6,136 nt of DNA from Cypionkella sp. (GTDB lineage Bacteria > Pseudomonadota > Alphaproteobacteria > Rhodobacterales > Rhodobacteraceae): contig JAGPBG010000144.1 in NCBI GenBank assembly GCA_018063485.1, forward strand, positions 1 to 6,136, read 5' to 3'. The translations under genes and the position numbers were made by a program. Positions 1-5,662 of this stretch are shown here, in pieces. Below the pieces are notes generated by a model that was given only the letters and a program-made list of their open reading frames with translations, ran no database searches and was not told the origin of the DNA. How positions within the stretch are numbered: position 1 is the first letter of the stretch; the number at the start of each line of letters is the position of its first letter.

Positions 1-157
1 AATCAAAGTCATTCGGATTGTAGGGCGCAAATTGCGCCGGAAAGAATGCCAGCATCAAGCTGGCTACCAGCATCAGACCACCAATCACAAAAGGACGCGG
101 CAGCGGGCGACGCACGCGTTTGTGTTTCAAGGTCTGGATCTCTGCGGCGGGGCTCAT
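1..157 (-). CDS. DppC-like ABC transporter permease, N-terminus only (cut by left window edge)
   Basis: Only the first 52 codons are present. The reverse complement starts with ATG at 157-155 and reads MSPAAEIQTLKHKRVRRPLP followed by a hydrophobic stretch (about residues 23-45, rich in G, L, M, A and F), then APYNPNDFD. A basic cytoplasmic tail, one membrane segment and a (L/F)APYxP motif form the classic N-terminus of the second permease (DppC/OppC type) of family-5 peptide/nickel importers. The start overlaps the stop of the upstream permease gene as ATGA, with a GAGG Shine-Dalgarno sequence 8 nt upstream (plus-strand 166-169), so the two are probably translationally coupled. The full protein is usually about 280-300 aa; the EAA loop and remaining membrane segments lie outside the window. 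The substrate cannot be inferred from this part. Confidence 0.9.
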   Translation of the reverse strand, partial: MSPAAEIQTLKHKRVRRPLPRPFVIGGLMLVASLMLAFFPAQFAPYNPNDFD

Positions 158-1092
158 CGTGTTACCCTCGGATCAAGCCAGGCCTGAACCATATCCGTCA
201 GAAGAAAGGTGATGGAAACCAACACAGCCAGTGCAATTGTCATGCCCTGCACGACAGGATAGTCACGACCATAGATACTGTCGATCATCAGCCTCCCGGC
301 GCCGGGAACGGCAAAGACCGTCTCGGTGATCACGGCCCCTCCCAGCAAGGTGCCGATGGAAAGGCCAAACAGTGCTACCGTCGAAATCAGCGCATTCCGC
401 AACACATGGCGCAACAACACCAAGCGGGGGCGCAACCCCTTGGCGCGGGCAAAATAGACGTATTCGGCGTCTATCACCCCGATAAGTGCCGTCCGCAGAT
501 TTCGCATCAGGATCGCCGACAGACTTAGGGCAAGCGTCAATGCCGGCAGGAAAAGATGATAGACGTGCTGCCAGAACCCTTCACCATACCCCCCGACCGG
601 AAACCAGCCCAAGCCGGCACCAAACACCGTCAGCAGGATCAAACCCATGTAGAAAACCGGCATCGAAAGCCCGACCTGAAATGCGCCTCTTATGCCCGCA
701 TCGGCCCATTTGTCGCGGCGCAATGCGGCCACAAAGGCCAGTGGAACCGCCAACAGCAGCGCGATAACGGCGGCCATCACTGTCAGCATGATGGTGATCG
801 GCAATCGCTGAAGGATCAGATTGCGCACGGGAACCCGCAATTGGATGGAATTGCCAAGGTCGCCCTTAGCGACCGATTTGACGAATACCAGAAATTGCAC
901 TGGCAATGACCGGTCAAGCCCAAGCTCATGGTTGATTCGTTCGACGTCGGCATCAAGGGCGCGGTCGCCTAAAATTGCACTTGCAGGATCGCCGGGCAGC
1001 AGTCTGACAAGCACGAAAACGACAATCAGGATAAAAACAAGCGTTGGCACCAATTGAAGCAATCTGCGCGCAATAAACAGCATCGTCGGCAC
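154..1092 (-). CDS. DppB-like ABC transporter permease
   Basis: This is an inner-membrane permease subunit of a family-5 ABC importer (dipeptide/oligopeptide/nickel/opine class), 312 aa with the chosen start and a normal length. Visible hallmarks are an N-terminal membrane segment (about 13-31) ending in LLPGDP (31-36), GDLGNS (77-82) before the second hydrophobic block, and further membrane segments near 97-122, 136-158, 181-197, 239-258 and 284-305. The ATPase-contacting EAA loop EYVYFARAKGL is at 210-220, followed by ETVFAVPGAGRL (257-268) and a C-terminal DPR. The start is a choice: GTG at 1092 has AAAGGA 9 nt upstream, whereas the in-frame ATG at 1083 puts that site 18 nt away. A longer reading from 1143 adds a basic tail with no family likeness. 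Its stop overlaps the next permease start by 4 nt. It lies 102 nt downstream of the binding-protein gene, behind a hairpin. It would form a heterodimer with the DppC-like subunit. Confidence 0.95.
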   Translation of the reverse strand: MPTMLFIARRLLQLVPTLVFILIVVFVLVRLLPGDPASAILGDRALDADVERINHELGLDRSLPVQFLVFVKSVAKGDLGNSIQLRVPVRNLILQRLPITIMLTVMAAVIALLLAVPLAFVAALRRDKWADAGIRGAFQVGLSMPVFYMGLILLTVFGAGLGWFPVGGYGEGFWQHVYHLFLPALTLALSLSAILMRNLRTALIGVIDAEYVYFARAKGLRPRLVLLRHVLRNALISTVALFGLSIGTLLGGAVITETVFAVPGAGRLMIDSIYGRDYPVVQGMTIALAVLVSITFLLTDMVQAWLDPRVTR

Positions 1093-1101
1093 TGGTTGTA
1101 T

Positions 1102-1107
1102 TCCTTT
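1102..1107 (-). promoter_or_regulatory. Ribosome binding site that decides the DppB-like start
   Basis: On the minus strand AAAGGA is followed after 9 nt by GTG (1092-1090) and after 18 nt by an in-frame ATG (1083-1081). No purine-rich site lies close to the ATG. The spacing favours the GTG, adding only three residues (MPT) to the protein. Confidence 0.6.
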
Positions 1108-1157
1108 GGACCTGGGCGACCGGAAACGCCTTTGGCGCGGCAAGCACGGGGGTTGAA

Positions 1158-1190
1158 TTCCGGGCGGACAGCAGGGCCATCCACCCGGAA
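1158..1190 (-). repeat. Intercistronic hairpin between binding-protein and permease genes
   Basis: The arms TTCCGGGCGG (1158-1167) and CCACCCGGAA (1181-1190) pair over 10 bp with one G-U pair in the minus-strand transcript, around a 13-nt loop. The stem begins 4 nt after the stop codon of the substrate-binding-protein gene. It is not followed by a U-run, so it is a poor intrinsic terminator. Placed between a binding-protein gene and its permease, it is more likely a 3'-end stabiliser or partial attenuator that keeps binding-protein mRNA in excess over permease mRNA. The pairing is read directly; the role is inferred. Confidence 0.6.
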
Positions 1191-1194
1191 AGAG

Positions 1195-2772
1195 TCATTT
1201 TTCGATATGCGCGCTGCGGAAAATATTGTTTCCAAGCGGGATCTGCACAAAACCCTTGACGCTATTGCTCAGCGCGACGGGATAGGGCGTTTCGTAAAGC
1301 GGGATGGTTGGCCCCTCGGCATTGAAGATTTCCTGAATTCTTGCGAATTGCTCTTGACGCTTTTGTTCATCCCGTTCGCTTTGCGATGCTTCAAACAGCG
1401 CATCGACCTCTGCGTTTTTCCAGCCCGAATGCAGGGCGTCGATGGTTGGGGAATAGGCAAAGTAGGATGTGATCTGGCTGGCATCGGCGATATCATTCGT
1501 CCAGGCCGCCACACGCATCGTGAAAATGCCCTTGCGATATTGATCAGTCCGTGTCGCATTGTCGACTTGTTTCAGCTCGAGTTTGACACCGATCGCGGCC
1601 CACATCTGTTGCAAGGCGGTGGCGATACCGGTTTCGTCCTGGTTGCCCGCCAGCACCAGCAATTCAGTCGAGAAACCGTCAGGAAAACCCGCTTCAGCCA
1701 ACAGCGCCTTGGCTTTCTCGGTGTCATGCGGGAACAAAGGTGTGTCGCCCACATGCATCGGTGTCGCGGAAGACATGAACGAAGTCAGGGGTGTGCCGAC
1801 ACCATGCGTGATGATCTGGATAATCGCCTCTTTGTCGGTGGCATAGTTCAGCGCCTCACGGACCTTGGCATTGGACAGCGGATTGGCGACGCCATTGATT
1901 TCAGGGCGAACATTCAAAGAGATGTACTCCACCCGCGTTGAAGGGAACATTTCCATATTGATCCCTTCGGCGGCCTTAAGCTCAGCGACGCGCGCATAGG
2001 GAATGAATTCGGCCCCCTGCAAATCACCTGATTGAAGTCGCAAAATCCGCGTCGCGTCATCCGGGATGACTTCAAAGGTCACGCCATCAAGATAGGGTAA
2101 GGGTTGATTGTCTTCGCCCATGTCCCAGTAATACTGATTCTTGACCAGCTTCATGGTTGAGCCACGCTCCCACGACTCTAGAACGAATGGCCCGGAGCCG
2201 ATCGGATGTTCAGAGAAGGATTGCGCCTTTTCCGCTTCGGTGGTTCCGGCGGAGGCCTCAAATGCTGCCTTGGGAAGGATCGCGGTGTTAAACACAGTTA
2301 ATGCAGGTATGATTGCCGGATCGGGGTGGCTCAGGGTGATTTCGATGGTCTTTGCATCAGGCGCTGTCACGTCTGCGATCGAGCTGATCAAAAAACCCCA
2401 GATGCCGTTGTCAGGTGTCGCGGCACGCTTGAGCGACCAGACCACATCTTCGGCGGTGATTGGTGTGCCATCCGAGAACTTGGTGCCTTCGCGCAAGGTC
2501 AGAGTGACTTTCTTTCCATCCTCGGACACGACCCATGCGGTCGCCAAGCCGGGGACTGCCCCCTTGCCGTCGGCTGTCGGCAATAAAAGCGTGTCGTAAA
2601 TATTTGAGAGAACCCAGATATCAACGTTGGCGTCATTCAAAACCGGGTCAAGAAACAGGCTGTCCGCGTAGCGCCCATAGGTCATCACGCCGCCACGCTC
2701 AAGCGCGTCCGCCGCCAAAGGGGCATTAAACAAGACCGCCGCAGAGAGCGCAGCAATCGACAGTACTTTCAT
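1195..2772 (-). CDS. Extracellular substrate-binding protein of a family-5 (DppA-like) ABC importer
   Basis: A 525-aa periplasmic solute receptor of the SBP_bac_5 family (peptides, opines, nickel, glycosides and other solutes). Residues 1-23 form a signal peptide: MK, a hydrophobic core, then APLAADA. No lipobox Cys is seen, as expected for a free periplasmic protein. Family marks in order are a LDP near 41-43, the hallmark LREGTKFSDGTPITAEDV (93-110), GSGPFVL (192-198), KNQYYW (211-216), VREALNYATDKEAI (304-317), a C-terminal-lobe AAWTNDIAD (422-430) and EGPTIPLYE (486-494). Length and domain order are normal. The ATG at 2772 was chosen because GGAGG lies 8 nt upstream and the signal peptide starts there; an upstream in-frame ATG at 2871 would extend across the promoter region. 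It is the first gene of the leftward transporter operon, divergent from a GntR-type regulator. Binding-pocket residues do not reveal the ligand. Confidence 0.95.
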   Translation of the reverse strand: MKVLSIAALSAAVLFNAPLAADALERGGVMTYGRYADSLFLDPVLNDANVDIWVLSNIYDTLLLPTADGKGAVPGLATAWVVSEDGKKVTLTLREGTKFSDGTPITAEDVVWSLKRAATPDNGIWGFLISSIADVTAPDAKTIEITLSHPDPAIIPALTVFNTAILPKAAFEASAGTTEAEKAQSFSEHPIGSGPFVLESWERGSTMKLVKNQYYWDMGEDNQPLPYLDGVTFEVIPDDATRILRLQSGDLQGAEFIPYARVAELKAAEGINMEMFPSTRVEYISLNVRPEINGVANPLSNAKVREALNYATDKEAIIQIITHGVGTPLTSFMSSATPMHVGDTPLFPHDTEKAKALLAEAGFPDGFSTELLVLAGNQDETGIATALQQMWAAIGVKLELKQVDNATRTDQYRKGIFTMRVAAWTNDIADASQITSYFAYSPTIDALHSGWKNAEVDALFEASQSERDEQKRQEQFARIQEIFNAEGPTIPLYETPYPVALSNSVKGFVQIPLGNNIFRSAHIEK

Positions 2773-2780
2773 TGGTCTAT

Positions 2781-2785
2781 CCTCC
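2781..2785 (-). promoter_or_regulatory. Strong ribosome binding site of the substrate-binding-protein gene
   Basis: GGAGG on the minus strand, 8 nt before the ATG at 2772. It fixes the start and suggests high translation, as expected for a binding protein made in excess of its permeases. Confidence 0.75.
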
Positions 2786-2815
2786 AGATGCGAAGCAGCG
2801 TTATAGATGACCATC

Positions 2816-2843
2816 ACGATACACAGAGTTAAAACTGAGTCAA
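2816..2843 (-). promoter_or_regulatory. Candidate sigma70-type promoter of the leftward transporter operon
   Basis: On the minus strand a -35 TTGACT (2843-2838, 5 of 6 to consensus) is followed after 16 nt by a -10 TATCGT (2821-2816, 4 of 6). The predicted transcription start near 2809 gives a leader of about 36 nt to the ATG at 2772. A second -10-like TATAAC (2805-2800) exists but lacks a matching -35. This is read by eye and has not been tested. Confidence 0.5.
2827..2836. promoter_or_regulatory. Palindrome in the promoter spacer, candidate GntR operator
   Basis: AGTT-AA-AACT is a perfect 4-bp inverted repeat located between the candidate -35 and -10 of the transporter promoter. Its core, GT-N4-AC, fits the general GT...AC symmetry of GntR-family operators and is one base from the HutC-type GTNTANAC. 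A protein bound here would block polymerase. It is short enough to arise by chance. Confidence 0.3.
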
Positions 2844-2876
2844 CAGCGGTGGCGGCGCGTCTTTCTTGCAAAAACT

Positions 2877-2905
2877 ACCCGATATGCGTGGCGGGTGTTG
2901 CATAT
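2877..2905. promoter_or_regulatory. Overlapping inverted repeats upstream of the GntR-type gene
   Basis: Two perfect inverted repeats interlock here: ACCCG (2877-2881) with CGGGT (2892-2896), spacer 10, and ATATGC (2882-2887) with GCATAT (2900-2905), spacer 12. The stretch lies about 50-75 bp before the regulator start and next to its probable promoter, a position suited to an autoregulatory operator. Function is inferred from position only. Confidence 0.35.
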
Positions 2906-2931
2906 TCAAATAATCGTATTAGGACTATAGG
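2905..2931 (+). promoter_or_regulatory. Weak promoter candidate for the rightward regulator-catabolic operon
   Basis: An AT-rich stretch holds TTCAAA (2905-2910, 4 of 6 to a -35), a 15-nt spacer and TATAGG (2926-2931, 4 of 6 to a -10). A TTGCAT (2898-2903) is an alternative -35 but lies 22 nt away, too far for usual spacing. It is the best plus-strand candidate in the 180-bp gap, but poor, so it may need activation or use another sigma factor. Confidence 0.3.
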
Positions 2932-2952
2932 TCAGTTTCTCGGGGTGATTGC

Positions 2953-3933
2953 ATGGATTTCAATATTGACCGGGAATCAGCTATCTCGGTTCGCAACCAG
3001 ATCAAGGGCACGATCGAATACGGGATATCCTTTGGTGTGTACGTCGTCGGGGCGCAGCTTCCCTCAGTGCGCGAGTTGGCCGAGCAGATTGGCGTCGCCC
3101 CGATGACGATCAGCGGCGTCTATCAGGATTTGAAGAAAGAGGGGCTGATTGAAACGCGCAATGGTTCGGGCACCTTTGTCGCGGACAGTTCGCAGGCCCG
3201 TATGGCGTTCGGCCGCGATATTGAACGGTTGCATAACGATATTGATGCCCTGATTGATCGCGCCCAAAGCATCGGTGTCCGGGCTGCGGATCTGACCTCC
3301 ATGATTAGTGCGCGGATGGCTCATCGTCGTGATATCGGGCGGCGCGCCACTGTTGCCATGATAGGACTTTTTGCACAGGCCACGGAAAGCTACGCACAGG
3401 TCATTGCGACTCAACTCGGTGACACGGTGCATGTTGAGGGTGTAACCATCAGCGCGATCAGAGCTGATTCTGCCCTGCTTGAGCGGATCAGTGGCGCTGA
3501 TCTGGTTTTATGTTTTGCCACCATGCACGCGGATGTGTCGGGGCTTTTGCCGAACTCCAAGGTGGTTTCAATCCGTTTCATTCCGTCGGAACAAACCCGT
3601 CTGGCATTGGCCTCGCTTGATCCGATGTCGGCGGTTGTGGCGGTGTCGCGGTTCTCAACCTTCCTGCCGATCCTGAAATCGGGCGTCCAACGATTTGCCG
3701 CCCATGTGCAGAATATCATGGCCTACAACATCGACGATGGCACGCTGCAAGAGGCGTTAGGCAGTTGCAATGTCATTGTTTTTTCTACTGGCGCTGAGGC
3801 AATCCTGCAATCTGCACCGCCCGGCATCCAGACGATTGAATACCGTCACGTGCCCGATCCGGGCGACATCTGGCGTCTGGTGGCACCGTTTCTGGCCAAT
3901 TCCCGCAGCAGAGATAGAAAGGAAGCCTCGTGA
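2953..3933 (+). CDS. GntR-family transcriptional regulator with an unusual C-terminal sensor domain
   Basis: A 326-aa cytoplasmic DNA-binding regulator. Residues 11-77 are a GntR winged helix-turn-helix: VRNQIKGTIEYG, then GAQLPSVRELAEQIGVAP (33-50), TISGVYQDLKKEGLIETRNG (52-71) and the wing GSGTFV (71-76). A helical linker (about 84-125) leads to a C-terminal region (about 131-315) with alternating strands and helices in two halves, for example TVAMIGLF (133-140), ADLVLCFATM (182-191), AVVAVSRFS (227-235) and NVIVFSTGAEAIL (273-285). It lacks the all-helical look of an FCD domain and the length of a MocR aminotransferase domain, and I see no clear UTRA signature. It resembles a two-lobed alpha/beta ligand-binding fold such as PrpR_N or the Asp/Glu racemase-like fold, but that is a guess. 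The ATG at 2953 has a weak GGGGTGA 5 nt upstream. It is divergent from the importer and overlaps the next gene by 4 nt, so it probably controls both and itself. Confidence 0.9.
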   Translation: MDFNIDRESAISVRNQIKGTIEYGISFGVYVVGAQLPSVRELAEQIGVAPMTISGVYQDLKKEGLIETRNGSGTFVADSSQARMAFGRDIERLHNDIDALIDRAQSIGVRAADLTSMISARMAHRRDIGRRATVAMIGLFAQATESYAQVIATQLGDTVHVEGVTISAIRADSALLERISGADLVLCFATMHADVSGLLPNSKVVSIRFIPSEQTRLALASLDPMSAVVAVSRFSTFLPILKSGVQRFAAHVQNIMAYNIDDGTLQEALGSCNVIVFSTGAEAILQSAPPGIQTIEYRHVPDPGDIWRLVAPFLANSRSRDRKEAS

Positions 3934-4631
3934 AAATTTCCGAAATGAATTGGGGGCAGGTCGAGACCTATCTCAAGACCAACGATCTTGCCGTTTTGCC
4001 GCTTGGTAGCACCGAGCAGCACGCTGGCCTGTCATTGTCGGTTGATTCCATTCTTGCAGAAAAGATCGCTGTCGATGCCGCTGAACCGCTGGGCGTGCCG
4101 GTGTTTCCGGTGGTGGCCTATGGTGTCACCCCGTATTTTCTGGCCTATCCCGGCACGGTAAGCCTTCGCGTTGAAACCTATATCAGCATTGTGCGCGATA
4201 TTCTGAATTCCTTGCGGATGCAGGGGTTCCGCCGGATCGTGATCGTCAACGGCCATGGCGGCAATCAACCCGCAGGCAGCCTTGCAATCGAATGGATGGC
4301 CGATCATCCCGATTGTTCGGTCAAGTTTCACAATTGGTGGAATGCAACCAAAACCCTCGCCAAGGTGCAAGAGACGGATACCGTTGCATCCCATGCGTCC
4401 TGGATGGAAAATTTTGCCTGGACGCGGGTTGCGGGCGCAGTGCTTCCCGATCAACGCAAACCGATGATCGACCTGGAGAGGCTGCGTGCCATGAACCCGA
4501 AAGCCGTGCGCAGCTATTTGGGGGATGGCAATTTCGGCGGGCGTTACCAGCGTTCCGACGATGATATGCAGGCGATCTGGGATGTGGCGGTTTGTGAGAC
4601 CCGCGCCTTGATGGAGGGGCCCTGGTCGTGA
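3930..4631 (+). CDS. Creatininase-family metal-dependent amidohydrolase
   Basis: A 233-aa protein of the creatininase superfamily, whose members hydrolyse cyclic or linear amide bonds with a two-metal centre (creatininase, the formamide hydrolase ArfB, the peptidase MftE). Recognisable parts are LPLGSTEQHAGLSLSVDS (23-40), with putative metal ligands Glu29, His31 and Asp39; VVAYGVTPYFLAYPGTVSL (61-79); RIVIVNGHGGN (102-112) with His109; and SHASWMEN (154-161) with His155 and Glu160, matching the family HAxxxET region. The usual second His of EQHGPHLPxxTD is absent and the loop to Asp39 is one residue shorter. The start is GTG at 3930, overlapping the regulator stop (GTGA), with AAGGA 6 nt upstream; an ATG at 3945 has no such site. 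Length is slightly below the usual 240-260 aa but complete. It probably performs the hydrolytic step of the pathway. True creatinine hydrolysis is not supported, because creatininase itself has NGHYEN rather than NGHGGN. Confidence 0.9.
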   Translation: MKISEMNWGQVETYLKTNDLAVLPLGSTEQHAGLSLSVDSILAEKIAVDAAEPLGVPVFPVVAYGVTPYFLAYPGTVSLRVETYISIVRDILNSLRMQGFRRIVIVNGHGGNQPAGSLAIEWMADHPDCSVKFHNWWNATKTLAKVQETDTVASHASWMENFAWTRVAGAVLPDQRKPMIDLERLRAMNPKAVRSYLGDGNFGGRYQRSDDDMQAIWDVAVCETRALMEGPWS

Positions 4632-5650
4632 CAAAGCCGATTCTGATTTGGGGCGCAGGGGCAATTGGTGGCACCCTTGGGGTTGCCTTCTTACGCGCAG
4701 GGCGGGATGTCGTTTTTGTCGATAATGTCACGGCCCATGTCGATGCTGTCAACCATACCGGCCTGCGTATTGAGGGGCCGATTTTTCAGGATGTTCGCAA
4801 GGCTACGGCTCTTTTGCCGCAGGATGTCTCTGGTCAATACGATACGATCTTCCTTTGCGTGAAGGCCCTGCATACCGAAGATGCGGCGCGAGCGCTTGCT
4901 CCGCATCTGGCACCCGAGGGCGTGGTTGTGTCGGCGCAGAACGGTCTGAATGAAAACATCATTGCCCGCGTTGTGGGGGCGCAACGCACCATAGGCTGTT
5001 TTGTGAACTTCGGGGCGGATTACCTTGAACCGGGGGTGGTGCATTATAGTGGTCATGGTGCCGTGGTTGTCGGAGAGCTGGATGGTCGTATCAGCCCGCG
5101 TATCCAGGAGCTGCACCGCTTGCTGTTGCTGTTTGATGGCAATGCCGTGCTAAGCACGAATATCTGGGGCTATCTTTGGGGCAAGCTGATCTACGGCGCG
5201 CTCTTGTTTGCCACCGCCCTGACCAATGACAGCATCGCTGATGTATTTGCCAACCCAAATGCACGATTGGTGCTGACACGGTTGGCACAGGAAACCGGTG
5301 CAGTTGCAGCGGCCGAGAGGATACAGACCGAGGCCTTTGATGGCTTTGACCCCAAGGCCTTTACACCCTTTGCCGCCCAGACCGCCATTGATCGGTCTTT
5401 TGATGACATGGTTTTGCATAACCGGCGGTCGGCCAAATCTCATACCGGCATTTGGCGCGACCTTGCCATTCGCAAACGCAAAACCGAAGCCGCGGCGCAG
5501 TTGGGGCCAATTGTCGAGGCAGGGATGCGTCATGGCATAGCCACACCCCTGACCTCGCGTCTGATTGCAATGGTGCAGCAAATCGAGTCCGGCCAAAGGC
5601 CGCTTGCGTCTGAAAACCTTGCTGTTTTGGCCGATACAGCACCACTTTGA
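4628..5650 (+). CDS. Ketopantoate reductase-family (ApbA/PanE-like) NAD(P)-dependent dehydrogenase
   Basis: A 340-aa cytoplasmic oxidoreductase of the ketopantoate reductase/6-phosphogluconate dehydrogenase-like superfamily. The N-terminal Rossmann domain has ILIWGAGAIGGTLG (5-18), with an Asp at the end of the second strand (VVFVDN, 28-33), then FLCVKA (75-80) with Lys79, and SAQNG (102-106). The C-terminal helical domain has WGKL (184-187), where Lys186 corresponds to the catalytic Lys176 of E. coli PanE, and KRKTEAA (283-289), where Glu287 probably corresponds to Glu256. PanE Asn180 and Asn184 are replaced by Gly190 and Phe194, and the Ser in the Ser-x3-Asp motif by Gly274, so the substrate is probably not ketopantoate. 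It is longer than PanE (about 300 aa), as many catabolic paralogues are. The GTG start overlaps the previous stop by 4 nt (GTGA), with GGAGG 10 nt upstream. It probably oxidises or reduces a hydroxy/keto acid in the same pathway as the hydrolase. Confidence 0.9.
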   Translation: MTKPILIWGAGAIGGTLGVAFLRAGRDVVFVDNVTAHVDAVNHTGLRIEGPIFQDVRKATALLPQDVSGQYDTIFLCVKALHTEDAARALAPHLAPEGVVVSAQNGLNENIIARVVGAQRTIGCFVNFGADYLEPGVVHYSGHGAVVVGELDGRISPRIQELHRLLLLFDGNAVLSTNIWGYLWGKLIYGALLFATALTNDSIADVFANPNARLVLTRLAQETGAVAAAERIQTEAFDGFDPKAFTPFAAQTAIDRSFDDMVLHNRRSAKSHTGIWRDLAIRKRKTEAAAQLGPIVEAGMRHGIATPLTSRLIAMVQQIESGQRPLASENLAVLADTAPL

Positions 5651-5662
5651 AAAGGAACTGAA

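Noticed and set aside
1158..1190. Intrinsic terminator ending the binding-protein transcript
   Set aside because: The stem is strong but is followed by a mixed sequence rather than a U-run, and downstream permease genes need the transcript to continue.
1054..1941. A 295-codon plus-strand open frame opposite the binding-protein gene
   Set aside because: It runs antisense to clear SBP_bac_5 coding sequence, shows no domain-like pattern and is rich in Arg, Cys and His as expected of shadow translation.
2773..2871. N-terminal extension of the binding protein from an ATG at 2871
   Set aside because: It would place 33 residues before a good signal peptide and run through the promoter, while the ATG at 2772 has a perfect GGAGG at 8 nt.
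3930..4631. Calling the hydrolase a true creatininase (creatinine amidohydrolase)
   Set aside because: The metal-site motifs differ (NGHGGN, EQHAGLSL), and no creatinase or sarcosine oxidase genes are adjacent.
4032..4664. A 210-codon minus-strand open frame opposite the creatininase-family gene
   Set aside because: It is a shadow of a conserved gene; low-complexity His/Pro/Ile-rich translation, with no ribosome binding site or promoter considered convincing.
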